From Leclercia sp. LSNIH1 (lineage in GTDB: Bacteria > Pseudomonadota > Gammaproteobacteria > Enterobacterales > Enterobacteriaceae): a stretch of DNA of 64,000 nt. The translations under genes were made by a program, and so were the position numbers. The stretch spans positions 2,418,001 through 2,482,000 of the forward strand of contig NZ_CP026167.1 of assembly GCF_002902985.1 (NCBI RefSeq). The letters are read 5' to 3'. The notes under the pieces were generated by a model. It saw only the letters and a program-made list of their open reading frames with translations, was not told the DNA's origin and did no database searches. Positions 36,921-46,780 of this stretch are shown piece by piece. Every line of letters starts with the position of its first letter. Position 1 is the first letter of the stretch.

Positions 36921-37493
36921 ATGCCCGCTATCACCCTTACCGCCTTCTGGCAGCAGCAGGAGATTGCGCACGGAACCCTGAGCGAACTGATGCAGCAGTT
37001 ACAATCCGCTAACATCGGTCGTGAAACCGTTTTCATCTTTAACGATCGCAGCGGCAAGCGCCTCGATATTCATCTTCATGCAGATATTGCCAGCACCCTG
37101 GCGGTCTACCCGGAGCTGGCGGAAAGCACCCCGGTGAAAACCCGTGGACGACCAAAACTGGGCGTGTCGGCAAAAGAGGTCACCCTGCTGCCCCGACACT
37201 GGGAGTGGCTGGCTACCCAGCCCGGCGGCGCTTCCGCCACCCTGCGCAGGCTTATCGATCAGGCGAGGAAAAGCGCTAAACCGGTGGATAACAAGCGCCA
37301 GCGCCACGACCGCGCCTATCACTTTATGTACGAAATTGCCGGGGACCTTCCTGGCTACGAGGCCAGCATGCGCGCGCTGTTTGCTGACGATGAAGCCACG
37401 TTTACGGCCACTATCGCAAACTGGCCGCAGGATATTCGCGAGTACGCGCTACGGTTAGCCTTTGGCAAAGAAGAAGCGAACCAGGACGCCTAA
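36921..37493 (+). CDS. DUF2239 family protein
   Basis: This 190-aa protein belongs to DUF2239, a family without known biochemical function. It reads MPAITLTAFW, has an RGRP sequence at residues 75-78 like an AT-hook core, then the family-typical VTLLPRHWEWLATQPGGASATLRRLIDQAR, and a C-terminal helical part. The basic central portion and the two palindromes before the gene suggest DNA binding and autoregulation, which is inference. It stands between rcdA and the carotenoid cluster, separated from crtE by 210 AT-rich bases, and is not in K-12. Confidence 0.85.
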   Translation: MPAITLTAFWQQQEIAHGTLSELMQQLQSANIGRETVFIFNDRSGKRLDIHLHADIASTLAVYPELAESTPVKTRGRPKLGVSAKEVTLLPRHWEWLATQPGGASATLRRLIDQARKSAKPVDNKRQRHDRAYHFMYEIAGDLPGYEASMRALFADDEATFTATIANWPQDIREYALRLAFGKEEANQDA

Positions 37494-37703
37494 AATCTCT
37501 ACAAGTGTAAATTTTTGTGCAATTTGCTTCTTTGGTATTACTATAATTTATTGATTTTAATAATATTAAAATCCACTACTGCTTTCTCTTTTTTCGTCAG
37601 ACAACAAAACGCAGAAGGATACGCTACGCTTTGTAAACCAGCCTGCGGCAAGCGTTTCTACCTCTTCTGCGGACGTCGCCACCATAACACCGGGGAAGCC
37701 ACT

Positions 37704-38624
37704 ATGACCCACAGTCATGAAGATGATGTGAAAATGCTGCTGTCTGCGTTTGAGCAACGTCTCGAACAACTTTTGCCTGCGGGAGAGCAGGAAGGGCAGG
37801 TCTATGCGGCCATGCGCGATGCCACGCTTGTCGCGGGCAAGCGCATGCGCCCTCTGTTGCTGCTGCTGGCGGCGCGGGATATGGGCTACAAAACAGAGCC
37901 GACGGGCATTCTCGATCTGGCCTGCGCCATTGAGATGGTCCATGTCGCCTCCCTGATCCTGGATGACATGCCCTGCATGGACAACGCTACGCTCCGCCGC
38001 GGGCGGCCTACGGTTCACTACCAGTATGGCGAACACGTGGCGATTCTGGCGGCGGTGGCGCTGCTCAGTCACGCTTTTTGCGTCATCTCCCGCACGCCTT
38101 CGCTGACCCACGAGGCAAAAGCGCGGGCGATTGCTGAGCTCTCTGCCTCCGTGGGGCATATGGGGCTGGTGCAGGGACAATTCCGCGATCTCAATGAGGC
38201 TCGCCAGAACCGAAACACCGATGAGATCCTCCTGACCAATGAGCTGAAAACCAGCAGCCTGTTTAACGCCACCCTGCAACTGGCGGCGATTGCGGCCGAC
38301 GCGCCACCTCCGGTCAGCGAACGGTTGCGCTTTTTTGCCCGCGATCTCGGCCAGGCCTTCCAGCTGATTGATGACCTGACCGATGGCTCCAGTGCCAACG
38401 GCAAAGATCCGCATCAGGATAAAGACAAATCGACGCTGGTTGCCGTGCTCGGGGCAGAGAGTGTCTTCCTGCGGCTGCGCGAGCACGTGCGCAGCGCCGA
38501 TCAGCATATTGCTACCGCCTGTCAGCCGGGAAATACCGCCCGCTACTATGTTCACATCTGGTTTGAAAAACAGCTGACGCTTATCAGCCAGAGCCTGTCA
38601 TTATCCCTGTCGGAGTGTCAATGA
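37704..38624 (+). CDS. crtE: Geranylgeranyl diphosphate synthase CrtE
   Basis: This prenyltransferase condenses farnesyl diphosphate with isopentenyl diphosphate to give the C20 carotenoid precursor. The ATG at 37704 gives [12 protein letters not shown] and 306 aa, like Pantoea CrtE; the longer frame from 37515 reads through low-complexity AT-rich leader. The first aspartate-rich motif is [12 protein letters not shown] and the second LIDDLTDG. The stop overlaps the idi start as ATGA. It opens the carotenoid operon; the 210-bp region upstream holds its promoter. Confidence 0.95.
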   Translation: MTHSHEDDVKMLLSAFEQRLEQLLPAGEQEGQVYAAMRDATLVAGKRMRPLLLLLAARDMGYKTEPTGILDLACAIEMVHVASLILDDMPCMDNATLRRGRPTVHYQYGEHVAILAAVALLSHAFCVISRTPSLTHEAKARAIAELSASVGHMGLVQGQFRDLNEARQNRNTDEILLTNELKTSSLFNATLQLAAIAADAPPPVSERLRFFARDLGQAFQLIDDLTDGSSANGKDPHQDKDKSTLVAVLGAESVFLRLREHVRSADQHIATACQPGNTARYYVHIWFEKQLTLISQSLSLSLSECQ

Positions 38625-39649
38625 GCAGCCTGTCGCAACGTAAAAGCGATCATCTCGATATCGTCCTTAACAGCACGCCCGGCGTAAAAAAGTGTACCAG
38701 CGGCTTTGAAAAATGGCGCTTCGGGCATTGCGCACTGCCCGAACTGCATCTTGATGAGATTGACCTCTCGACCCCGCTGTTTGGCCGAACCCTGAACGCG
38801 CCGCTGCTGATAAGCTCCATGACCGGCGGCACCCGCCGGGCGAGCCAGATAAACCAACACCTTGCCACCGCCGCCCAGACGCTGGGGCTGGCGATGGGGG
38901 TGGGCTCCCAGCGCGTGGCGCTGGAGAGTGACGCCAGGTATGGCCTGACGCGCGAACTCCGAGCCGTTGCCCCGGACATTGTGCTGATGGCGAACCTCGG
39001 CGCGGCGCAAATCGCGGGACCACAGGGGCTGGATTATGCCAAACGGGCCGTCGAGACCCTTGCGGCGGATGCGCTCATCATCCACCTTAACCCCCTGCAG
39101 GAGGCGCTGCAGCACGGCGGGGATCGCAACTGGTGCGGCGTCATCGATGCCATCCATCGCACCGTCGAGGCGCTGCATGTGCCGGTGGTGGTCAAAGAGG
39201 TGGGCAACGGGATTTCGGTACCGGTGGCCCGCAAGCTGGTCGCGGCAGGTGTGGCGATGCTGGATGTCGCCGGTGCCGGGGGCACCAGCTGGGCGGCGGT
39301 TGAGGGCGAACGCGCCGTTAATGCCCACGACCGGGCGGTGGCGATGGCCTTTGCCGACTGGGGGATCCCGACCGCAACGGCGCTCCAGGATCTGCATCAG
39401 GCGCTGCCCGATATGCCGCTGGTGGCCTCGGGCGGGATCGCCAACGGCATTGAGGTGGCAAAAGCGATCCGCTTAGGCGCAAGCCTGGTGGGGCAGGCGG
39501 CCGGCGTGCTGCAAAGCGCGTTAACCTCCAGCGAGGCGGTTATCGACCATTTTCAGGTGATTATCGACCAGCTGCGCGTCGCCTGCTTCTGCACCGGCAG
39601 TGCAAACCTGGCCCAGCTGCGTCAGGCCACGCTGGTGGCGCAAACGTAA
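38621..39649 (+). CDS. idi: Type 2 isopentenyl diphosphate isomerase (FMN-dependent)
   Basis: This 342-aa type 2 Idi (Fni) interconverts IPP and DMAPP using reduced FMN, NADPH and magnesium, and is unrelated to the type 1 enzyme of E. coli. Motifs are SSMTGGT near residue 65, [27 protein letters not shown] (substrate site) and the C-terminal FMN phosphate region ASGGIANG and [10 protein letters not shown]. It overlaps crtE by four bases and crtY by one. Its place in the crt operon raises DMAPP supply for pigment synthesis, as in Pantoea agglomerans and Cronobacter. Confidence 0.94.
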   Translation: MSSLSQRKSDHLDIVLNSTPGVKKCTSGFEKWRFGHCALPELHLDEIDLSTPLFGRTLNAPLLISSMTGGTRRASQINQHLATAAQTLGLAMGVGSQRVALESDARYGLTRELRAVAPDIVLMANLGAAQIAGPQGLDYAKRAVETLAADALIIHLNPLQEALQHGGDRNWCGVIDAIHRTVEALHVPVVVKEVGNGISVPVARKLVAAGVAMLDVAGAGGTSWAAVEGERAVNAHDRAVAMAFADWGIPTATALQDLHQALPDMPLVASGGIANGIEVAKAIRLGASLVGQAAGVLQSALTSSEAVIDHFQVIIDQLRVACFCTGSANLAQLRQATLVAQT

Positions 39650-40824
39650 TGGCGCCAGCATGGGATATCATCTTAGCGGGCGGCGGACTGGCCAACGGGC
39701 TGATCGCCTTACGCCTGCGACAGCTACAGCCGGCGCTGCGCGTACTGCTTCTTGAGGCTGACAGTAAGCCTGGCGGGAATCACACCTGGTCTTTTCACGA
39801 GGGCGACATTACTCCGGAACAGCATCGCTGGGTTGCCCCGCTGGTGGCTCACCGCTGGCAGGGGTATGACGTCCGCTTTCCGGACCTGAACCGCACCCTT
39901 GCCGGGGACTATCTCAGCATCACCTCCGAACGTTTTGCCGAGGTGTTGACCGCGACCTGCGGCGACAATCTGCATACCCGCGTCGCAGTCACCGCGCTCA
40001 CCCCGACGTCGGTGACGCTTGCTGACGGCACCACGCTCCAGGCCCGGGCGGTCATTGATGGTCGGGGCTACATGGCGGACAGGCATCTTACTACCGGCAG
40101 CCAGTCTTTCCTCGGCCAGCAGTGGCGTCTGAGCGAGCCCCATGGCCTGACCCGGCCCATCCTGATGGATGCCACGGTCAATCAGCAGGGCGGGTATCGC
40201 TTTGTCTACACGCTGCCGCTTTCCGCCACCGAACTCTTGATCGAAGATACTCACTACGTTGACGCCGCCCGACTGGATGCTGGCGTTGCGCGGCAAAACA
40301 TCGCCGATTATGCCCGCGAGCAGTGCTGGGCGCTGGCGCATCTTGAGCGCGAAGAGCAGGGCGACCTCCCCATTATGCTGGCGGGCGATTTCCCGGCCTT
40401 CTGGCAGGGGCGAGACAAACAGCCCTGCAGCGGCCTGCGCGCCGGGCTGTTTCATGCCACCACCGGCTATTCTCTGCCTCACGCGGTGGCACTGGCCGAG
40501 GCTATTGCCGCAAGCGCGGATAGCAGCGCAGCCGCGCTTTTTTCCGTTATCCATCGCTACTCCCTGCGCCAGTGGCGCGAGCAGCGCTTTTTCCGCTCCC
40601 TCAACCGCATGCTCTTCCTGGCGGGGGATGCCGATAAGCGCTGGCAGGTGATGCAGCGGTTTTACTCTCTTAACGAAGGGCTGATTGCCCGCTTTTACGC
40701 CGGAAACATTACTCTGGCCGATAAAGCGCGGATCCTGGCAGGCAAGCCCCCGGTACCCGTCGGCGAAGCGATGCTCGCCATACTGAAACTCACTCCCCGG
40801 ATGCGAGCGTTTCACCATGAATAA
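39649..40824 (+). CDS. crtY: Lycopene beta-cyclase CrtY
   Basis: This 391-aa flavoprotein cyclises both ends of lycopene to form beta-carotene. The N-terminal dinucleotide-binding fold is ILAGGGLANGLIALRL, and the cyclase region KPGGNHTWSFHE and LFHATTGYSLPHAV are family features. Start and stop overlap the neighbouring genes (TAATG with idi, eight bases with crtI). In clusters with crtX that gene lies between idi and crtY; here there is no room for it. Confidence 0.94.
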   Translation: MAPAWDIILAGGGLANGLIALRLRQLQPALRVLLLEADSKPGGNHTWSFHEGDITPEQHRWVAPLVAHRWQGYDVRFPDLNRTLAGDYLSITSERFAEVLTATCGDNLHTRVAVTALTPTSVTLADGTTLQARAVIDGRGYMADRHLTTGSQSFLGQQWRLSEPHGLTRPILMDATVNQQGGYRFVYTLPLSATELLIEDTHYVDAARLDAGVARQNIADYAREQCWALAHLEREEQGDLPIMLAGDFPAFWQGRDKQPCSGLRAGLFHATTGYSLPHAVALAEAIAASADSSAAALFSVIHRYSLRQWREQRFFRSLNRMLFLAGDADKRWQVMQRFYSLNEGLIARFYAGNITLADKARILAGKPPVPVGEAMLAILKLTPRMRAFHHE

Positions 40825-42295
40825 AACAGTGATTATTGGCGCCGGTTTTGGCGGATTAGCGCTGGCCATTCGGCTACAGGCGCAGGGCATCAACACGCTT
40901 CTGCTGGAGCAGCGGGATAAGCCCGGCGGACGCGCTTACGTTTATCACGACGAGGGATTCACCTTTGACGCCGGGCCGACGGTGATAACCGATCCCAGCG
41001 CCATCGAAGAGCTCTTTACCCTGGCCGGTAAACGCATGGTCGATTATGTCGAGCTGCTGCCGGTGACCCCGTTCTATCGCCTCTGCTGGGAGACGGGAGA
41101 AGTCTTTGATTACGACAACGTGCAGACCCGGCTGGAAGAGCAGATAAGACGATTTAACCCGCGCGATGTAGAGGGCTACCGCAAGTTTCACGCTTATTCG
41201 CGGGAGGTGTTTAACGAGGGCTATCTCAAGCTTGGCACGGTGCCGTTCCTCTCTTTTCGCGACATGCTTCGCGCCGGGCCGCAGCTTACCCGCCTTCAGG
41301 CCTGGCGCAGCGTCTACAGCATGGTCTCCCGCTTTATCGAGAACGAACAGTTGCGCCAGGCGTTCTCGTTTCATTCCCTGCTTGTGGGGGGCAATCCCTT
41401 CGCCACCTCGTCCATTTACACCCTGATCCACGCCCTTGAACGGGAGTGGGGCGTCTGGTTTGCCCGGGGCGGCACCGGGGCGCTGGTGCAGGGGCTGGTG
41501 AAGCTCTACCAGGATCTGGGCGGCGAGCTACAGTTGAATGCGGAGGTGACCCGGCTGCAGGCAGACGGCGATCGTATCAGCGCCGTCACGCTAAAAGATG
41601 GCCGGACGATCCCGGTCGCGGCGGTGGCCTCCAATGCCGACGTGGTGCATACCTATGAAAAGCTGCTGGGACATCATCCCACAGGGGCGGCGCGCGCGGC
41701 CTCGCTTAAGCGCAAACGGATGAGTAACTCCCTGTTTGTGCTCTATTTTGGCCTTAACAAGCAGCACGATCTGGCCCACCACACCGTCTGTTTCGGGCCG
41801 CGCTATAAAGCGCTTATCGACGAGATATTTAATAAAAACGCCCTGGCGGAGGATTTTTCCCTCTATCTGCATGCCCCCTGCGTCACCGACCCCTCCCTGG
41901 CCCCGCCGGGCTGCGGCAGCTACTACGTGTTAGCGCCTGTGCCGCATCTGGGGACGGCGGATCTCGACTGGGACGTTGAGGGGCCGCGCCTGCGTGACAG
42001 GATTTTTGCCTATCTCGAAGCCCACTACATGCCGGGGCTGCGCAGCCAGCTGGTGACCCACCGCATGTTTACCCCGTTTGATTTTCGTGACCAGCTTGGG
42101 GCGCATCTGGGCTCCGCCTTTTCGGTGGAACCGATCCTGCGCCAGAGCGCCTGGTTCCGGCCGCACAATCGCGACAGCCGCATCCCCAACCTCTACCTGG
42201 TCGGGGCGGGTACCCACCCAGGCGCCGGTATTCCCGGGGTGATCGGCTCGGCCAAAGCAACGGCAGGACTGATGCTGGAGGCGCTTTCCCGATGA
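40817..42295 (+). CDS. crtI: Phytoene desaturase CrtI
   Basis: This four-step desaturase converts phytoene to lycopene with FAD at the membrane. It is 492 aa, the same as Pantoea CrtI. The N-terminal FAD site is VIIGAGFGGLALAIRL, and the C-terminal signature is YLVGAGTHPGAGIPGVIGSAK. The start overlaps crtY by eight bases and the stop overlaps crtB as ATGA, so it is translationally coupled on both sides. Confidence 0.96.
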   Translation: MNKTVIIGAGFGGLALAIRLQAQGINTLLLEQRDKPGGRAYVYHDEGFTFDAGPTVITDPSAIEELFTLAGKRMVDYVELLPVTPFYRLCWETGEVFDYDNVQTRLEEQIRRFNPRDVEGYRKFHAYSREVFNEGYLKLGTVPFLSFRDMLRAGPQLTRLQAWRSVYSMVSRFIENEQLRQAFSFHSLLVGGNPFATSSIYTLIHALEREWGVWFARGGTGALVQGLVKLYQDLGGELQLNAEVTRLQADGDRISAVTLKDGRTIPVAAVASNADVVHTYEKLLGHHPTGAARAASLKRKRMSNSLFVLYFGLNKQHDLAHHTVCFGPRYKALIDEIFNKNALAEDFSLYLHAPCVTDPSLAPPGCGSYYVLAPVPHLGTADLDWDVEGPRLRDRIFAYLEAHYMPGLRSQLVTHRMFTPFDFRDQLGAHLGSAFSVEPILRQSAWFRPHNRDSRIPNLYLVGAGTHPGAGIPGVIGSAKATAGLMLEALSR

Positions 42296-43218
42296 ACACA
42301 ACCCTGATGGATCACGCCACCGACACCATCGCCGTGGGGTCAAAAAGTTTTGCCACCGCCGCAAAGCTGTTCGATCCCGCCACCCGGCGTAGCGTGCTGA
42401 TGCTTTACGCCTGGTGCCGCTACTGCGACGACGTGATCGACGGGCAGGAGCTGGGGTTTAACGTCACTCCTGTAGAGCTCACCCCGGCAGAACAGCGTCT
42501 TGAGATGCTCAAACGCCAGACCCTGCGCGCCTGGGAGGGGGGCGAGATGCATGAACCCGCCTTTGCCGCCTTTCAGGAGGTGGCGCTGGGGCACAACATC
42601 CCGCTCCAGCTGGCTTACGATCATCTGGATGGCTTTGCCATGGATGTGCGCGAGACCCATTACGAGACCTTCGATGACACCCTGCAATACTGCTATCGCG
42701 TGGCGGGGGTGGTGGGGCTGATGATGGCGAGGGTGATGGGCGTGCGCGATGAAGCGGTGCTCGATCGCGCCTGCGATTTAGGCCTGGCGTTTCAGCTGAC
42801 CAATATCGCCCGGGATATTGTCGAGGATGCCCGGGTTGGTCGATGCTATCTGCCGGCCCGGTGGCTGGCGGAGGCGGACATCGACCCGGCGGCAATGACC
42901 TCACCCCAGATGCGCCAACCCCTCGCGGGCATTGCCCAGAGGCTGGTGGCCGAAGCCGAACCTTACTATGCCTCTGCCCGGCAAGGTCTGGCCGGGCTAC
43001 CGCTGCGATCCGCATGGGCAATTGCCTCGGCGCACGGGGTCTACCGTGAAATTGGCGTGAAGGTGAGCGCGGCGGGTGCCCGCGCCTGGGATAATCGACA
43101 GGGCACCAGTTCGGTGGAAAAATCGGGATTACTGCTAAAAGGCGCCTTGCTGGCGCTTACTTCTCGTTTTGCGACGCCGTCGCCGCGTCCGGCTCAGCTC
43201 TGGCAGCGTCCTCGCTAG
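42292..43218 (+). CDS. crtB: Phytoene synthase CrtB
   Basis: This 308-aa enzyme joins two GGPP molecules into phytoene. Aspartate-rich motifs YCDDVID and LTNIARDIVED bind the diphosphates through magnesium, and YCYRVAGVVGLMM is the squalene/phytoene synthase signature. It is the last gene of the plus-strand operon; its final 62 bp overlap the end of crtZ on the other strand, as in Pantoea clusters. Confidence 0.95.
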   Translation: MNTTLMDHATDTIAVGSKSFATAAKLFDPATRRSVLMLYAWCRYCDDVIDGQELGFNVTPVELTPAEQRLEMLKRQTLRAWEGGEMHEPAFAAFQEVALGHNIPLQLAYDHLDGFAMDVRETHYETFDDTLQYCYRVAGVVGLMMARVMGVRDEAVLDRACDLGLAFQLTNIARDIVEDARVGRCYLPARWLAEADIDPAAMTSPQMRQPLAGIAQRLVAEAEPYYASARQGLAGLPLRSAWAIASAHGVYREIGVKVSAAGARAWDNRQGTSSVEKSGLLLKGALLALTSRFATPSPRPAQLWQRPR

Positions 43219-43693
43219 CCGCGCGACGCGCCTTGCGCTGGCGTAACGTCGCCTGCAATTTTTCTACCGGCGGGGCATAGAGAAAACCAAAGGAGACGCA
43301 GTCCTCTTTGCCCCGCACCGCATGGTGCAGACGGTGCGCCAGATAGAGACGCTTGAGATAACCTTTGCGCGGGATATAGCGAAACGGCCAGCGCTGATGC
43401 ACCAGCCCATCATGCACCATAAAGTAGAGCGCGCCGTAGGCCGTCATCCCGGCACCAATCCACTGCAGCGGCCACAGGCCCCACGTTCCCAGTGCAATCA
43501 GCACAATCGCCAGCACGGCGAATACCACGGCGTAAAGATCGTTCACCTCAAACCAGCCTGTGCGCGGCTCGTGGTGCGATTCATGCCATCCCCAACCCCA
43601 GCCGTGCATGATGTACTTGTGGGAAAGAGCGGCGACGAGTTCCATGGCGGCAACGGTTAAAAGCACGATCATTGTGTTGTACAACGCGAGCAT
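43157..43693 (-). CDS. crtZ: Beta-carotene hydroxylase CrtZ
   Basis: This 178-aa di-iron membrane hydroxylase adds 3-hydroxyl groups to beta-carotene, giving zeaxanthin. The ATG at 43693 gives MLALYNTMIVLL; the frame extends upstream without family similarity. Four histidine clusters (HKYIMH, HESHH, HDGLVH, HRLHH) form the iron site, and two to four hydrophobic helices are visible. It is transcribed toward crtB and has its own promoter in the ybjL-crtZ interval. Confidence 0.95.
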   Translation of the reverse strand: MLALYNTMIVLLTVAAMELVAALSHKYIMHGWGWGWHESHHEPRTGWFEVNDLYAVVFAVLAIVLIALGTWGLWPLQWIGAGMTAYGALYFMVHDGLVHQRWPFRYIPRKGYLKRLYLAHRLHHAVRGKEDCVSFGFLYAPPVEKLQATLRQRKARRAASEDAARAEPDAATASQNEK

Positions 43694-43814
43694 TGGGGCT
43701 CCTTGGGCTCGGGAAAATTGATCTGGCTGATTAAGCGTAACACTTATTTGGAGCAAGGGTGGGGGCAAGCAATAAAGGGCTTTGCGAAAGGGCTGGTACA
43801 GGGTTTCAGGCAAC

Positions 43815-43857
43815 AAAAAACCCATCAACCTTGAACCAAAACGGCGGGGTTGATGGG
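43815..43857 (-). terminator. Terminator of ybjL
   Basis: On the minus strand CCCATCAACC pairs with GGTTGATGGG around a 17-nt loop and is followed by TTTTTTG. It ends ybjL transcription before crtZ, which therefore needs its own promoter in 43694-43814. Confidence 0.88.
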
Positions 43858-43967
43858 CTCCACAAATTGGGGACATCAAAGAAAAGCAGTGGCAATAGTT
43901 ATGACTGACGTCTGGCAGAAAAGTTCTGCGCATAGCGAAAATTTTTTCGTCATTGCGCAAAAATTTT

Positions 43968-45653
43968 TTATCCCAGACCCGGCCAGATGATGATGATTAG
44001 CGTCCCCGCGAGGGTTAACAATACGTTAGCGATGGCATAGGTGCCCGCGTAGCCCAGCGCCGGAATGTTGCTGCGCGCGGTATCGCTGATGATTTCCATC
44101 GCAGGCGCACAGGTTCGCGCCCCCATCATGGCGCCAAACAGCATGGCGCGGTTCATACGCAGCACGTAGGCACCGAACAGGAAACAGATCACCACCGGCA
44201 CCAGGCTGACGATCAGCCCTGCCACCAGCATCTGCCAGCCCACCGCGCCCAGGCTGTGGCCAATGCCGCTACCTGCGCTTAAGCCGACACCCGCCATAAA
44301 CACCATCAGGCCAAACTCTTTCACCATGTTCAGCGCCCCCTGGGGGATATAGCCGAAGGTAGGGTGGTTGGCGCGCAGGAAGCCGAGCATGATCCCGGCG
44401 AACAGCAGGCCGGCAGCGTTGCCGATGCCAAAGCTGAAATTGCTGAACTGGAAGGTGATCATCCCGATCATCAGGCCGACGATAAAGAATGCGCAGAAGG
44501 CGAGCAGGTCGGTCACCTGGCTGTGAATGGAGATAAAGCCGATGCGGTCGGCAACGGTCTTCACGCGGCGCGTGTCGCCGCTCACCTGCAACACGTCGCC
44601 TTTGTTCAGCACGATGTTGTCATCGATAGGCATCTCGATCTGGCTGCGGATCACCCGGTTGAGGAAGCAGCCGTGGTCGGTCAGTTTAAGCTGTCCCAGG
44701 CGGCGGCCCACGGCGTTGTGGTTTTTCACCACGATCTCTTCGGTGACGATGCGCATGTCCAGCAGGTCGCGGTCGAAGACTTCTTTGCCGTTACGGAAGC
44801 TCGGGTCGAGACGGGCGTGCGCATCCGGATAACCCACCAGGGCGATATCGTCCCCCATCTGCAACACCGCGTCGCCGTCCGGGTTCGCCAGAATGCCGTT
44901 ACGGCGGATGCGTTCGATATAGCAGCCGGTCTGGCGATAAATGCCCAGCTCGCGCAGGTTTTTACCGTCTGCCCAGGCCACCAGCTCCGGGCCGACACGG
45001 TAGGCGCGGATCACCGGGAGGTAGACTTTGCGTTTGCTGTCCGTATCCAGACCGCGTTCGCGGGCGATTTGCTGGGCGCTGGTCTGCAGATCCTGATGCT
45101 GTAACTTCGGCAGATAGCGAGCCCCCACGATCAGGCTCACCAGACCAATCAGATAGGTCAGGGCATAGCCAAGGCTGAGGTGATCTAACGCCATAGAGAG
45201 CTGGGCGTTATCCAGCCCCAGATGGCGCAGCGTATCTCCCGCGCCAACCAGCACCGGCGTGGAGGTCATCGAACCGGCCAGCATGCCCGCCGTCAGGCCG
45301 ATATCCCAGCCAAACAGTTTGCCTAAGCCTAACGCAATCAGCAGGGCGCTGCCGACCATCACCAGCGCCAGCATCAGGTAATTTTTGCCGTCGCGGAAGA
45401 AAATAGAAAAAAAGTTAGGTCCGGCTTCAACACCGACGCAAAAAATAAACAGCATAAAGCCCAGATTAAGGGCATCCGTGTTAATACTGAAATGCTGCTG
45501 GCCTAATAATAACGAGACGACTAAAACGCCAATAGAATTACCAAGTTGGATTGATCCCAGGCGTAATTTACCCAGGCACAGGCCCAGCGCCAGTACCACA
45601 AATAATAGCAGGATGTAATTCCCGTTTAACAATTCTGCGACGTTTATGTTCAC
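43968..45653 (-). CDS. ybjL: AspT/YidE-family membrane transporter YbjL
   Basis: This 561-aa protein equals E. coli YbjL. Two blocks of membrane helices flank a cytoplasmic pair of RCK_C (TrkA_C) domains near residues 205-375, seen as [19 protein letters not shown] and [31 protein letters not shown] in the last third is the AAEx family signature region. It is a predicted anion or amino-acid exchanger with unknown substrate. Confidence 0.95.
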   Translation of the reverse strand: MNINVAELLNGNYILLLFVVLALGLCLGKLRLGSIQLGNSIGVLVVSLLLGQQHFSINTDALNLGFMLFIFCVGVEAGPNFFSIFFRDGKNYLMLALVMVGSALLIALGLGKLFGWDIGLTAGMLAGSMTSTPVLVGAGDTLRHLGLDNAQLSMALDHLSLGYALTYLIGLVSLIVGARYLPKLQHQDLQTSAQQIARERGLDTDSKRKVYLPVIRAYRVGPELVAWADGKNLRELGIYRQTGCYIERIRRNGILANPDGDAVLQMGDDIALVGYPDAHARLDPSFRNGKEVFDRDLLDMRIVTEEIVVKNHNAVGRRLGQLKLTDHGCFLNRVIRSQIEMPIDDNIVLNKGDVLQVSGDTRRVKTVADRIGFISIHSQVTDLLAFCAFFIVGLMIGMITFQFSNFSFGIGNAAGLLFAGIMLGFLRANHPTFGYIPQGALNMVKEFGLMVFMAGVGLSAGSGIGHSLGAVGWQMLVAGLIVSLVPVVICFLFGAYVLRMNRAMLFGAMMGARTCAPAMEIISDTARSNIPALGYAGTYAIANVLLTLAGTLIIIIWPGLG

Positions 45654-45926
45654 GAAGGATAACTTCTTGTTTACCAGTAAGTGGTTGAAGGGACAGGTGA
45701 TTTAGGCTACTGTTTTCCCGGTGTTGAGGAGCGCTGCGGCTCCCGGCCGCACACTATAATATATATCGAATAATAATACCAAACTATTACTTTATTTATA
45801 ACAGACAGCAACATCTGCTCGTGATTGCGTAACGACGCGCCGTTCAGGCATGGAATGCCATATAAACCATCTGATTGTGCGTCCAGTGGACGAAAAATGA
45901 ATTTGCCCGCGCTGTAGGGGGACGAT

Positions 45927-46316
45927 TTGAATATTAAACGTAACTGGTTTGGGGTGGCTTGCTGTTTTTTACTTTTCACCGGCGTGTGCATCTGCCTGAC
46001 GTTCAACGTAAGGGGGGCATTTATTGCCGCCGGGCGTCCTGAGCTGGGATTATTGTTCTTCACCTTGCCCGGTGCTGCCGCCAGTTTTGTCTCCCGCGGA
46101 GGAGAGGTCATCCGGCCGCTGCTCGGCGCAATACTCGCCGCGCCCCTCTGTCTGGTGGTGATGCGTCTGGTCTTTATCCCTTCACGCACGATTGTGCAGG
46201 AGATGGCCTGGCTGTTAAGTGGGGTCTTCTGGTGTGCGTTGGGGGCGCTGTTCTTTCTGTTCGTGCGCCGGGCGCTGGAGAACCGCCGGGCAAGAATAAA
46301 AACGCCCTCAGAGTGA
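45927..46316 (+). CDS. ybjM: Inner membrane protein YbjM (TTG start)
   Basis: This 129-aa protein has about four hydrophobic helices and is similar to E. coli YbjM (125 aa) through RGAFIAAGRPELGLLFF and the QEMAWLLSGVFWCALGAL segment. No ATG fits; the TTG at 45927 with SD AGGGGGA gives MNIKRNWFG, aligning with the E. coli start. Its function is unknown. Its last codons lie within the terminator stem of convergent grxA. Confidence 0.88.
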   Translation: MNIKRNWFGVACCFLLFTGVCICLTFNVRGAFIAAGRPELGLLFFTLPGAAASFVSRGGEVIRPLLGAILAAPLCLVVMRLVFIPSRTIVQEMAWLLSGVFWCALGALFFLFVRRALENRRARIKTPSE

Positions 46317-46321
46317 GGGCG
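46303..46321 (-). terminator. grxA terminator overlapping the ybjM stop
   Basis: CGCCCTCA-GAG-TGAGGGCG is a perfect 8-bp stem followed on the minus strand by TTTTTATTC. The ybjM stop codon (46314-46316) is inside the stem. Confidence 0.85.
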
Positions 46322-46329
46322 AGAAAGGC

Positions 46330-46599
46330 TTACTGGGCAGCAAACAGCCCGAGGTGTGCTTTGGCATAGGCTTCAAAATCGGTAAAGCCGCCGATGTGGG
46401 TCTGATCGAGGAAGATCTGCGGTACGGTTTCAACCGGCTTACCGACGGTTTTTTCCAGATCGGCTTTGGTGATGCCTTCGGCATGAATGTCTACGTAGCG
46501 GTAGTTAAAATCATCACGCTCGGCGGTCAGTTTTTCTGCCAGATCTTTAGCGCGCACACAGTAAGGGCAGCCTGGACGTCCAAAAATTACTGCAAACAT
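46330..46599 (-). CDS. grxA: Glutaredoxin 1
   Basis: This 89-aa glutathione-dependent disulfide reductase supplies electrons to ribonucleotide reductase and to oxidised OxyR. The active site CPYC is at residues 11-14 (GRPGCPYCVRAKDLAEKL), and TVPQIF with the cis-proline and GGFTDF follow. The C-terminus is four residues longer than in E. coli (85 aa). It is divergent from nfsA; E. coli ybjC, normally between them, is missing. Confidence 0.95.
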   Translation of the reverse strand: MFAVIFGRPGCPYCVRAKDLAEKLTAERDDFNYRYVDIHAEGITKADLEKTVGKPVETVPQIFLDQTHIGGFTDFEAYAKAHLGLFAAQ

Positions 46600-46780
46600 G
46601 TTCTCTCTCCTGAAACGAAGCCTGACGGCGAATGACGCTATATTGCCGATAACTATCGGTAATGAAAAGCAGGTTCTGCCTGTTACATTGATACCTCCAG
46701 GCTATGTTTCGCCAATTACAGCCGCCTTTTCTTTGCCTATACTGGCGATATTGTCATTAACGCCCGTACAGAGAGACCGC

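Noticed and set aside
37515..37703. Longer N-terminus for CrtE from 37515
   Set aside because: The added 63 residues read through an AT-rich leader and are not part of the GGPP synthase family; the ATG at 37704 fits.
37566..38555. 329-codon frame antisense to crtE, and a 390-codon frame antisense to crtY (39724-40896)
   Set aside because: Both mirror well-recognised enzymes on the other strand and lack an SD and any domain.
46598..46780. N-terminal extension of NfsA
   Set aside because: The extra 61 codons are not conserved; NfsA proteins start at the MTPVIDL equivalent.
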